Source of the DNA: Syntrophomonas sp.
GTDB lineage: Bacteria > Bacillota > Syntrophomonadia > Syntrophomonadales > Syntrophomonadaceae
NCBI GenBank assembly: GCA_003558625.1
Contig: PWPP01000067.1
Location: 1-15,987, forward strand
Reading direction: 5' to 3'
DNA length: 15,987 bases
Below the pieces are notes generated by a model. That model saw only the letters and a list, made by a program, of their open reading frames with translations, did no database searches and was not told where the DNA came from. Of the stretch, positions 7,877-14,055 are shown piece after piece. Each line of letters opens with the position of its first letter. Within the stretch, counting starts at the first letter, position 1. The position numbers and the translations under genes are program-made.

Positions 7877-9448
7877 ATGCTAGATGTGATAACTTATGAT
7901 ACAACGTTAAGAGACGGAGCCCAGGGAGAAGGAATATCCTTTTCTGTGGATGATAAACTTAAAATTGCCTTAAAGCTTGATTATCTGGGGATTCGTTATA
8001 TTGAAGGAGGCTGGCCGGGCAGCAATCCCAAAGATTTGGAGTTCTTTCGCCTGATAAAAAATTATGAATTAAAAAATGCGATCGTAACTGCTTTCAGTTC
8101 TACCCGTAAACCAGATATTCGGGTTAAGCAGGATAATAATATTAAGGCGGTCCTTGATTCCGGGGTTAAGGCAGCCACTTTGTTTGGAAAGAGCTGGGAC
8201 TTTCATGTATACCGGGCGTTGGAAACCACCCTGGAAGAAAACCTGTTGATGATAAAAGACAGCATTGCCTACCTCAAAGATTGTGACTTAGAAGTCATAT
8301 TTGATGCGGAACATTTTTTTGATGGTTATAAAAACAATGCCGATTATGCTATCCGGGTTTTACAGGCAGCAGCTGCCTCCGGGGCAGAATGGTTGGTTCT
8401 GTGCGATACAAATGGCGGAACCCTGCCCTGGGAAGTTGAAGAAATCGTAGAAGTGGTGAAAAAGAGTGTTAATACGCCCCTGGGTATACATGCCCACAAT
8501 GATTCTGGATTAGCAGTAGCGAACTCTTTAGTAGCGGTCAATAAGGGGTGTCGTCAGGTTCAGGGCACTATGAATGGTTATGGAGAACGTTGTGGCAATG
8601 CGGATCTTTGTGCGATCATTCCCAGCCTGGAAATTAAGATGAAATACAAGAGCCTGCCGGAAGACAACCTGAAGCACTTAACCGAAGTATCTCATTATGT
8701 AGCAGAAATTGCCAACATGCCCCGGCATAATAATCAACCGTATGTAGGGCACGGAGCTTTTGCCCATAAAGGCGGGGTGCACGTGAGTGCTCTCTTAAAA
8801 GATGTCCTTACTTATGAACACATCAATCCTGAGGATGTGGGTAATAACCGCCGGGTGCTGATGTCAGAACTTTCGGGACTATCGAACCTATTATATAAGG
8901 CCAAGGAATTAGATATTGACATAAACTCCTATGATGAGCAGACCCGTAAAATAATCAAGCAAATTAAAGAAATGGAAAATGAAGGCTTCCAGTTCGAAGG
9001 AGCCGAGGCTTCATTGGAACTATTTTTACGCAAAGCTTTTGGCCAGTTTCAGGATTTTTTCCAATTAAATAATCTTAAAATTATCCTGGAGAAAACAGAA
9101 GATGATCATACCGTAGCCGAAGCTATTATTAAAGTCACGGTAGGAGACACGACCTATCATACGGCAGCGGAAGGGGATGGGCCGGTAAATGCCCTGGATA
9201 ATTCTTTGCGTAAGGCCCTGATGGAAGTTTATCCACAGATCAGTGAGATGCACCTGTCCGATTATAAAGTGCGGGTTCTGAATGGTAAACAGGGTACAGC
9301 TGCCCGGGTCAGGGTTTTGATTGAATCAGCGGATGCTACAGAGAAATGGAGTACGGTGGGAGTTTCGGAAAACATTATTGAGGCATCCTGGCAAGCTCTG
9401 GTGGACAGTATAAACTATATGCTGATGAAACGTGGAATCAATAAATAA
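7877..9448 (+). CDS. cimA: Citramalate synthase
   Basis: It condenses pyruvate with acetyl-CoA to (R)-citramalate. This opens a threonine-independent path to 2-ketobutyrate and isoleucine; LeuCD and LeuB can carry out the next steps. The 523-residue product has a TIM barrel with DTTLRDGAQGEGISFS (8-23), the form typical of the TIGR00977-type citramalate synthase family. HAHND (205-209) supplies metal ligands, and MNGYGERCGNADL is at 232-244. GHGAFAHKGGVHVSA (291-305) forms the linker region. A LeuA-type regulatory domain (about 395-515) has AAEGDGPVNALDNSLRKAL, so feedback control, probably by isoleucine, is expected. The nearest purine-rich site (AGGGGGT at 7852-7858, overlapping the leuB stop) is 18 bases from the ATG, which is long. 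GGGA at 7868-7871 is a weaker closer option. Homologues are often mislabelled as LeuA or homocitrate synthase. Confidence 0.93.
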   Translation: MLDVITYDTTLRDGAQGEGISFSVDDKLKIALKLDYLGIRYIEGGWPGSNPKDLEFFRLIKNYELKNAIVTAFSSTRKPDIRVKQDNNIKAVLDSGVKAATLFGKSWDFHVYRALETTLEENLLMIKDSIAYLKDCDLEVIFDAEHFFDGYKNNADYAIRVLQAAAASGAEWLVLCDTNGGTLPWEVEEIVEVVKKSVNTPLGIHAHNDSGLAVANSLVAVNKGCRQVQGTMNGYGERCGNADLCAIIPSLEIKMKYKSLPEDNLKHLTEVSHYVAEIANMPRHNNQPYVGHGAFAHKGGVHVSALLKDVLTYEHINPEDVGNNRRVLMSELSGLSNLLYKAKELDIDINSYDEQTRKIIKQIKEMENEGFQFEGAEASLELFLRKAFGQFQDFFQLNNLKIILEKTEDDHTVAEAIIKVTVGDTTYHTAAEGDGPVNALDNSLRKALMEVYPQISEMHLSDYKVRVLNGKQGTAARVRVLIESADATEKWSTVGVSENIIEASWQALVDSINYMLMKRGINK

Positions 9449-9472
9449 CAGAGGTATACGGGGAGGGTTTGC

Positions 9473-10516
9473 ATGAAAGCCATGATAATGGCAGCGGGTT
9501 TGGGAACCAGATTAATGCCTCTGACCAAGAACGTACCCAAGACCATGATTCCCATGGGCAATAGGCCCCTGATGGAGAACACTATCAGAATATTAAATAA
9601 ATATCATTTTAACGAGATTATTGTCAACGTACATGGCCATGGCTCCGTAATCAAAGATTGCTTCGGAGATGGAAAGGACTTTGGAGTGGCCATTCAGTAT
9701 TCCCCGGAAGAAAAATTAAAGGGAACAGCAGGTGGTGTTAAGCATTGCCAGTGGTTTTTAGACGGAACTTTTGCGGTATTGAGCGGGGATGCGCTAACAG
9801 ACATTAACTTAAATCAGCTGCTTCAGATCCATAAAAAAAAGGGCGCCTTGGCCACCATGGCTTTAAAAGAGGTAACCGGGGTAGAGAGATTTGGTATTGT
9901 TATGATGGCAGAAGATGGCCGTATCGAAAGATTTCAGGAAAAACCTCATCCGGAAGCGGCATATGGCCAAACTGCCAATACCGGCATCTATATTTTTGAA
10001 CCCGAGATCTTTGACTATATTCCTTTGGAGCAGTTTCATGATTTTGGCAAACAGCTTTTTCCTCACTTAATTACTATTAAGGCCCCATTATTTGGGACGG
10101 TTATCGATGAATACTGGTGTGATGTAGGGGATTTTTCTTCTTATTGTCAAGGTCACCGGGATATTTTAACGGGAAAAATTGAATATGAAGCCCGGGGAGA
10201 GATGCTGGTTACTCCGGAGGCAATTATTTTAGAAGGAGATAACTGCGATATAGCAGAGGATGTCTTGTTCTCAGGCATGGTAGTATTGGGTTCCGGGTGT
10301 GTGGTGAGGGCAGGAGCAGAAATTAAAGATACCGTCATTTGGAACCACACCATTATCAAAGAGCAGGCCCGGCTGAATGAATGCATTATCGGCAATAACT
10401 GTTGGGTCGGCCAGGGAGCCAAGATCAGACCGGGAGCCGTGATTGCCAGCGACTGCCGTATTGAAAACAGGGTCGAGATCCCCGAACGACTAAAGGTTTT
10501 TAATTCTATTGGTTAA
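9473..10516 (+). CDS. Sugar-1-phosphate nucleotidylyltransferase with hexapeptide-repeat tail
   Basis: The enzyme probably couples a sugar-1-phosphate to a nucleoside triphosphate, giving an NDP-sugar for surface polysaccharide or glycan synthesis. Of 347 residues, about 1-230 form the Rossmann-like nucleotidyltransferase domain. The signature GLGTRLMPLTKNVPKTMIP is at 9-27, GTAGGVKH at 84-91, the metal/substrate motif LSGDALTDI at 103-111, and EKP at 156-158. Residues about 245-335 show the loose hexapeptide pattern of a left-handed beta-helix (NNCWVGQGAKIRPGAVI). This layout fits GDP-mannose or glucose-1-phosphate type pyrophosphorylases; the substrate cannot be read from sequence. It begins 24 bases after cimA with GGGGAGGG before the ATG and is followed by a terminator, so it looks like the last gene of the amino acid transcript although its role is unrelated. 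Confidence 0.85.
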   Translation: MKAMIMAAGLGTRLMPLTKNVPKTMIPMGNRPLMENTIRILNKYHFNEIIVNVHGHGSVIKDCFGDGKDFGVAIQYSPEEKLKGTAGGVKHCQWFLDGTFAVLSGDALTDINLNQLLQIHKKKGALATMALKEVTGVERFGIVMMAEDGRIERFQEKPHPEAAYGQTANTGIYIFEPEIFDYIPLEQFHDFGKQLFPHLITIKAPLFGTVIDEYWCDVGDFSSYCQGHRDILTGKIEYEARGEMLVTPEAIILEGDNCDIAEDVLFSGMVVLGSGCVVRAGAEIKDTVIWNHTIIKEQARLNECIIGNNCWVGQGAKIRPGAVIASDCRIENRVEIPERLKVFNSIG

Positions 10517-10532
10517 TGGGCGCAGCAAGAAT

Positions 10533-10569
10533 ATACCAAGGGTAACCACGAAGAGGGTGCCCTTGGTAT
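10533..10569 (+). terminator. Hairpin terminator at the end of the ilv-leu-cimA transcript
   Basis: ATACCAAGGG (10533-10542) pairs perfectly with CCCTTGGTAT (10560-10569), with a partly paired inner segment. It starts 16 bases after the stop codon. The following CTTATATATT is T-rich but not a clean T-run, so it is a moderately strong intrinsic terminator on the + strand. The - strand gene converges from the right, and the same stem could slow transcription from that side. Confidence 0.7.
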
Positions 10570-10688
10570 CTTATATATTATGGGGCCGGGAACAGGAAAC
10601 GGGTATGTGCTTCCTTCATTGGCTGGATAAGAAAAATTCCTTGTAACTACATCGATCCGGGCTTTGGAAATGAGGGTTCCTTAAATAT

Positions 10689-11336
10689 CTAAGCAGTACC
10701 GTCGAGGAGCTGGGAAAAGCTATTATCGATTATATCTAAATCAAAGGATAAAACTTCTTCCAACATTTCTTCCTGTATGGGAGAAAACTCGAATATTTTA
10801 TAATGCCCTTCTTCTTTGATGAGGATAACGACTTCCATTCCGATAATCTGGCCATTATGTCGGATATGGTTAATCACCAGGGCACTGTGTTCACCGGTCC
10901 GGGTATGTTGTGAAAGAACTTCTACTTCAAAATCATTGGCTGCCGGGGTGGTAGCTTCAATGCTGGCAATAAGTTCTGCCATATCCAGTTCAATCTGTTT
11001 CCGGTTCTTTAGCAATTCCTGGGCGGACATATCGGCATATTGGGACAAGTACTGGTTGGCCATAAATACGCTCAGCTTCTGGGAAGCGCTTTTATAATCC
11101 TGGGCAAAATAGGCTGCATAATATTGCTCTACGGTTTCTTCCGGAGGCGAGCTGTCATAATACTGGGCATAAACGAACATTGCGGTCAAAAGGACAACAA
11201 TGACAACCAAGATGATTTTGGGAACAGAATTCTTTGCAGTGGCTGACAAATTAATACACCATCCAATCCATATATTTGATTTTGATTGTATCCTATCCAT
11301 TTGATGGTAGCAAGGATAATATAGGGCCGGAAACAT
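10689..11336 (-). CDS. Unrecognised protein with one N-terminal membrane segment
   Basis: No family is recognised. The longest frame gives 215 residues. A hydrophobic segment KIILVVIVVLLTAMFVYAQ (residues 40-58) is followed by a soluble part of about 155 residues, rich in Glu, Gln, Tyr and Ala. The segment EETVEQYYAAYFAQDYKSAS just after the membrane helix resembles the first helix of NTF2-like/SnoaL folds seen in secreted Firmicute proteins; this is only a suggestion. There is no lipobox cysteine, so an anchored extracytoplasmic domain is the best guess. The start is unresolved: the ATG at 11336, ATG at 11300 and TTG at 11249 all lack a strong ribosome binding site. The TTG has a weak GGATGG and would give a cleaner 186-residue protein starting just before the helix. 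The outer limit is given here. It is convergent with the sugar nucleotidyltransferase and divergent from the flavoprotein. Confidence 0.7.
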   Translation of the reverse strand: MFPALYYPCYHQMDRIQSKSNIWIGWCINLSATAKNSVPKIILVVIVVLLTAMFVYAQYYDSSPPEETVEQYYAAYFAQDYKSASQKLSVFMANQYLSQYADMSAQELLKNRKQIELDMAELIASIEATTPAANDFEVEVLSQHTRTGEHSALVINHIRHNGQIIGMEVVILIKEEGHYKIFEFSPIQEEMLEEVLSFDLDIIDNSFSQLLDGTA

Positions 11337-11367
11337 GAATCAGGCTATGTGAAACGGGAGGGAACAG

Positions 11368-12609
11368 ATGAAGAAGGTCATAATAGTTGGTGGAGGCCCC
11401 GCAGGTTTAATGGCTGCCATCGCGGCAGCAACAAAAGGAGCGGACGTAATCCTGCTGGAAAAAAAACAGCGGGTAGGCGAAAAATTAAGAATCACCGGAA
11501 AAGGAAGGTGCAATATCACTTCCTCCATGGAAGGGGAGCAGCTGATGGCCGGTTATCCGGGAAATCCCCGTTTTCTTTATAGTGCTTTGCATGAGTTTTC
11601 CAACCGGGATCTGATCCAATATCTGGCCAGCCGGGGAATGGAAACGAAGGTGGAAAGAGGAGGCCGGGTGTTTCCCGCTTCAGATCGCGCCGAGGATGTG
11701 GTTGAAATTCTGGAGGATCACGGGCGCCAGCTGGGAGTACGCGTGATATCCGCCAGCAAGGTGATGAAAATTTCTTGTCAAAGGGGGCAGGTCTCAGGAG
11801 TGGTAACAGAGCAGGGTTATTTAAAGGGAGACTCTGTTATTATAGCAACCGGGGGTTTGTCCTATCCGGGTACGGGTTCAACCGGCGATGGATATCAATG
11901 GGCGTTGGAAACCGGTCACAGGCTGGTTGAAATGCGGCCTGGTTTGGTTCCTTTGGTCACATCAGAAAAATGGGCCCATGCATTACAGGGGTTATCTCTT
12001 AAAAATGTTACGGCTACAGCATATGATGCCCACAAGAAAAAGATTACATCCTATTTTGGGGAAATGTTATTTACCAGCTTTGGGGTATCAGGACCCATAA
12101 TATTGTCCTTGAGCCGGGATATCGGAGAACAATTAACGGGTGCAGGACAAACCATTGCTTTGCATATTGATCTTAAACCTGCTCTATCCCTGGAACAGCT
12201 GGAAAAAAGAATACAGAGAGATCTGGATAAATTTCATCGTAAAGACGTAAAAAATTCGCTTTTTGAATTGCTTCCCCGGAGACTGGTGCCCGTTATAATT
12301 GGATTAAGCGGCCTGAACCCTGATGAAAAAAGCAACAACATCACCCGGGAAGAACGAAGAGCTCTGACCCGGAGCATTAAAAACATGCATTTAACCATCA
12401 CTGGGACCAGGTCTATTGCCGAAGCCATTGTTACTGCGGGGGGAGTTCATGTGCAAGACGTCAATCCCCGGACGATGGAATCCAAGCTGATTAAGGGCCT
12501 TTATTTTGCCGGGGAGATTTTGGATGTAGATGGTTATACCGGTGGTTTTAACCTGCAGGCGGCTTTTTCAACCGGCTATATTGCAGGGGAAAATGCGGCT
12601 ATGGGTTAA
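11368..12609 (+). CDS. HI0933/YhiN-family FAD-dependent oxidoreductase
   Basis: This is a two-dinucleotide-fold flavoprotein of the HI0933/YhiN (BaiN-like) family, with NAD(P)/FAD-dependent oxidoreductase activity of largely undefined substrate. The 413-residue length is typical. The FAD-binding GGGPAGL is at 8-14. The family hallmark TGKGRCNIT is at 43-51. ATGGLSYPGTGSTGDGY near 170 closes the FAD site. The C-terminal GLYFAGEILDVDGYTGGFNL (about 370-389) is the second FAD contact. GGGAGG (11356-11361) lies before the ATG. The gene stands alone: it is divergent from the membrane protein, and about 500 bases separate it from moxR. A BaiN role in bile acid metabolism belongs to some gut members only and should not be assumed here. 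Confidence 0.9.
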   Translation: MKKVIIVGGGPAGLMAAIAAATKGADVILLEKKQRVGEKLRITGKGRCNITSSMEGEQLMAGYPGNPRFLYSALHEFSNRDLIQYLASRGMETKVERGGRVFPASDRAEDVVEILEDHGRQLGVRVISASKVMKISCQRGQVSGVVTEQGYLKGDSVIIATGGLSYPGTGSTGDGYQWALETGHRLVEMRPGLVPLVTSEKWAHALQGLSLKNVTATAYDAHKKKITSYFGEMLFTSFGVSGPIILSLSRDIGEQLTGAGQTIALHIDLKPALSLEQLEKRIQRDLDKFHRKDVKNSLFELLPRRLVPVIIGLSGLNPDEKSNNITREERRALTRSIKNMHLTITGTRSIAEAIVTAGGVHVQDVNPRTMESKLIKGLYFAGEILDVDGYTGGFNLQAAFSTGYIAGENAAMG

Positions 12610-12702
12610 GATTTTGGTTATTGTTATTATGAGCCTGGCAAAGAAAGGGCTTGACCCGAAAAACATTAAGTCGTAATGAAAGGACCAAAAAAGAATGATT
12701 TA

Positions 12703-12876
12703 GGTGATCCCCTTCCGGGATGAACAGGAAAAAGGTTCCTGCGTTATCACCCGAACAGGATGCCCGGACAAGTGCCCCCTATTTGGGACCGGGTGCTTTA
12801 TGGATCGTCATGTCGGCCTTGGGTTTTACCCGTCCGGACGCAACCACTCAGCATTGACGAACGGGTAGGGCATCTG
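12703..12876. ncRNA. Candidate structured RNA element of unknown class
   Basis: Two folded domains can be drawn. Domain one: GGTGAT (12703-12708) with ATCACC (12746-12751), enclosing hairpins ATCCC/GGGAT (12707-12711, 12717-12721; shares two bases with the outer stem) and CAGGAA/TTCCTG (12725-12730, 12736-12741). Domain two: GATGCCC (12759-12765) with GGGCATC (12868-12874). This encloses AGTGCCC/GGGTGCT (12771-12777, 12791-12797, two wobbles) and TCGTCA/TGACGA (12805-12810, 12855-12860), which holds GGGT/ACCC (12821-12824, 12828-12831). CCGGAC (12764-12769) can instead pair with GTCCGG (12832-12837), a possible pseudoknot or alternative fold. I matched it to no riboswitch, 6S, SRP, RNase P or T-box consensus I know. 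The strand is undecided; no T-run closes either side. An overlapping reading frame is a competing explanation. Confidence 0.35.
12720..12857 (+). CDS. Candidate small protein of 45 residues
   Basis: An ATG frame of 45 codons ends at TGA 12855-12857. The product begins MNRKKVPALSPEQDARTS and has a moderately hydrophobic stretch YLGPGALWIVMSALGF (about 21-36), so it would be a small single-segment membrane or amphipathic peptide. Codon use (many GCC, CCC, CGG, ACC) resembles the neighbours. The only ribosome-binding match is GGTGATCC (12703-12710), complementary to the very 3' end of 16S rRNA but placed a little far upstream. It would be masked by pairing with ATCACC at 12746-12751 inside the frame. 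It may instead be chance within a structured RNA, or a remnant of a decayed gene. Confidence 0.3.
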   Translation: MNRKKVPALSPEQDARTSAPYLGPGALWIVMSALGFTRPDATTQH

Positions 12877-12982
12877 CTACTATGTGAAAAAAATACTTAA
12901 GTCCTGTTGCCCATTAAACCATACTGCCAAATTCTGATCAAGATAGTTTATATTTTTGTCAGGTTGCCATCAGGAAAAAGAT

Positions 12983-13012
12983 ATGACTCCCAAAAAAATC
13001 CGGGCGTATAAT
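12983..13012 (+). promoter_or_regulatory. Possible sigma-A-type promoter for moxR
   Basis: A perfect -10 TATAAT (13007-13012) stands 18 bases after ATGACT (12983-12988), four of six bases like TTGACA. Transcription would begin near 13019, giving a leader of about 90 bases before the moxR GTG at 13108. It sits where a promoter for the moxR-VWA pair is expected. It competes with the 26-codon frame starting at the same ATG. Confidence 0.4.
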
Positions 13013-13063
13013 GATGCCCAAGACCGGAAATATCAGGTGAGGAAGCAGGAGCAGACGGCGTAA
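12983..13063 (+). CDS. Candidate 26-residue basic peptide
   Basis: An ATG frame of 26 codons (MTPKKIRAYNDAQDRKYQV at the start) ends at TAA 13061-13063, 44 bases before moxR. AGGA (12972-12975) lies 7 bases before the ATG, an acceptable site. The product is highly charged (Lys, Arg, Gln, Asp) with no hydrophobic part. I recognise no family. The same bases hold a promoter-like TATAAT, so at most one reading is probably right. Confidence is low. Confidence 0.2.
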   Translation: MTPKKIRAYNDAQDRKYQVRKQEQTA

Positions 13064-13107
13064 TTTCCTAAGGGAAAATGAATAATCGGAAAAAGGAGAA
13101 GTAGATC

Positions 13108-13989
13108 GTGGCCAAAAAAATGTTACAATACCAAGGATCATCGGACTATATTGTCTCGGATGAGATGCGAAACAGTGTAAATATTGCCATGGCTCTGGGC
13201 AAGCCTTTATTAATAAAAGGTGAGCCTGGTACCGGCAAAACGGTTTTGGCACAAAGCATTGCCAACGCCTTGAACAAAAAACTGATTGTCTGGAATATCA
13301 AATCAACAACCAAGGCCCAGGATGGCCTTTATCTCTATGATACTGTGCAGCGTTTGTATGACAGCCAATTTGGCGATGGAGATGTAGGCAATATTAAGCA
13401 GTATATTCAACTGGGCAAACTGGGCGAGGCCTTTATGGCAAAGGAGCAGCTAGTTTTGCTGATTGATGAGATAGATAAAGCGGATATGGAGTTTCCCAAT
13501 GATTTGCTCTGGGAACTGGACCAGATGAGCTTTTATATTCCTGAAACCAGAGAGACGATTACAGCTCACACCAGGCCTATTGTTATCATTACCAGCAATG
13601 CAGAAAAAGAACTCCCCGATGCGTTTCTACGCCGCTGCATATTCCACTATATCGAATTCCCCAGCCCGGAAACGATGGAGAAAATTATCCGGGTACATCA
13701 TCCCGAACTGGAAAAAAAACTTATGGATCAGGCGATGGAAACCTTTTATGTGTTGAGAAACATTACCAATATTCAGAAAAAACCTTCGACCAGTGAACTG
13801 ATTGATTGGCTGCAGGCGCTGGTTGTGGGAGGGATTACTCCTAAAGACATAAAACAAGAGATGCCCTTTCTGGGGGTTTTATTGAAGAAAAACGAAGATC
13901 TAGACCAGGTTTTGGAACAGGTTTATGAGCGACAGGTGAACAAAAAGGACAAAAGCATCAATAAAACTCTGAGTCGTTTTTACCGGTAA
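13108..13989 (+). CDS. MoxR-type AAA+ ATPase
   Basis: MoxR-family ATPases act with VWA-domain proteins as chaperones, often for inserting metals or maturing enzymes. The 293-residue protein has Walker A GEPGTGKT (38-45) and Walker B LVLLIDEID (115-123; D120, E121). Sensor 1 is ITSN (161-164) and the arginine-finger region is LPDAFLRRC (169-177). A C-terminal lid (about 190-260) contains SELIDWLQAL. The GTG start is chosen for AAGGAG (13093-13098) nine bases upstream. It is followed 66 bases later by the VWA gene, the classical partner arrangement, as in CoxD/CoxE of carbon monoxide dehydrogenase maturation. No dehydrogenase gene lies beside them here, so the client is unknown. Confidence 0.92.
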   Translation: MAKKMLQYQGSSDYIVSDEMRNSVNIAMALGKPLLIKGEPGTGKTVLAQSIANALNKKLIVWNIKSTTKAQDGLYLYDTVQRLYDSQFGDGDVGNIKQYIQLGKLGEAFMAKEQLVLLIDEIDKADMEFPNDLLWELDQMSFYIPETRETITAHTRPIVIITSNAEKELPDAFLRRCIFHYIEFPSPETMEKIIRVHHPELEKKLMDQAMETFYVLRNITNIQKKPSTSELIDWLQALVVGGITPKDIKQEMPFLGVLLKKNEDLDQVLEQVYERQVNKKDKSINKTLSRFYR

Positions 13990-14013
13990 TAGTTGCAGAA
14001 ACCACCCTGAATG

Positions 14014-14030
14014 CCCGGGTGCAGCCCGGG
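14014..14030 (+). promoter_or_regulatory. GC hairpin before the VWA gene ribosome binding site
   Basis: CCCGGG (14014-14019) and CCCGGG (14025-14030) form a 6-pair stem with a 5-base loop, ending 8 bases before the AAGGAGAGG ribosome binding site (14039-14047). It lies in the moxR-VWA gap with no T-run. It could tune the ratio of the two proteins or shield the message end; this is an inference. Confidence 0.4.
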
Positions 14031-14055
14031 ATGGGATGAAGGAGAGGATGCCCCG

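Larger units (their letters stand above)
12610..13107. other. Long gap with structured and small-ORF content, before moxR
   Basis: No standard gene of more than 60 codons is supported in these 498 bases. The left third has no clear terminator for the flavoprotein gene; a TTGACC at 12651-12656 has no good -10 partner. The middle (12703-12876) is dense in inverted repeats and also carries a 45-codon frame. The right part carries a 26-codon frame overlapping a promoter-like sequence, then the moxR ribosome binding site. These pieces are listed separately. Confidence 0.8.

Noticed and set aside
10569..10688. Separate terminator for the - strand membrane protein
   Set aside because: Only weak 4-pair stems are visible, with no stem followed by a T-run on the - strand; the + strand stem at 10533-10569 may serve both.
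12959..13252. 97-codon frame on the - strand, overlapping the moxR start
   Set aside because: It lies largely antisense to the moxR N-terminus and its promoter region, has no ribosome site, and the composition is typical of a shadow frame.
14011..14055. Longer start (ATG 14011) for the VWA protein
   Set aside because: No ribosome site precedes it, its codons run through a strong hairpin, and the GTG at 14056 has AAGGAGAGG at ideal spacing.
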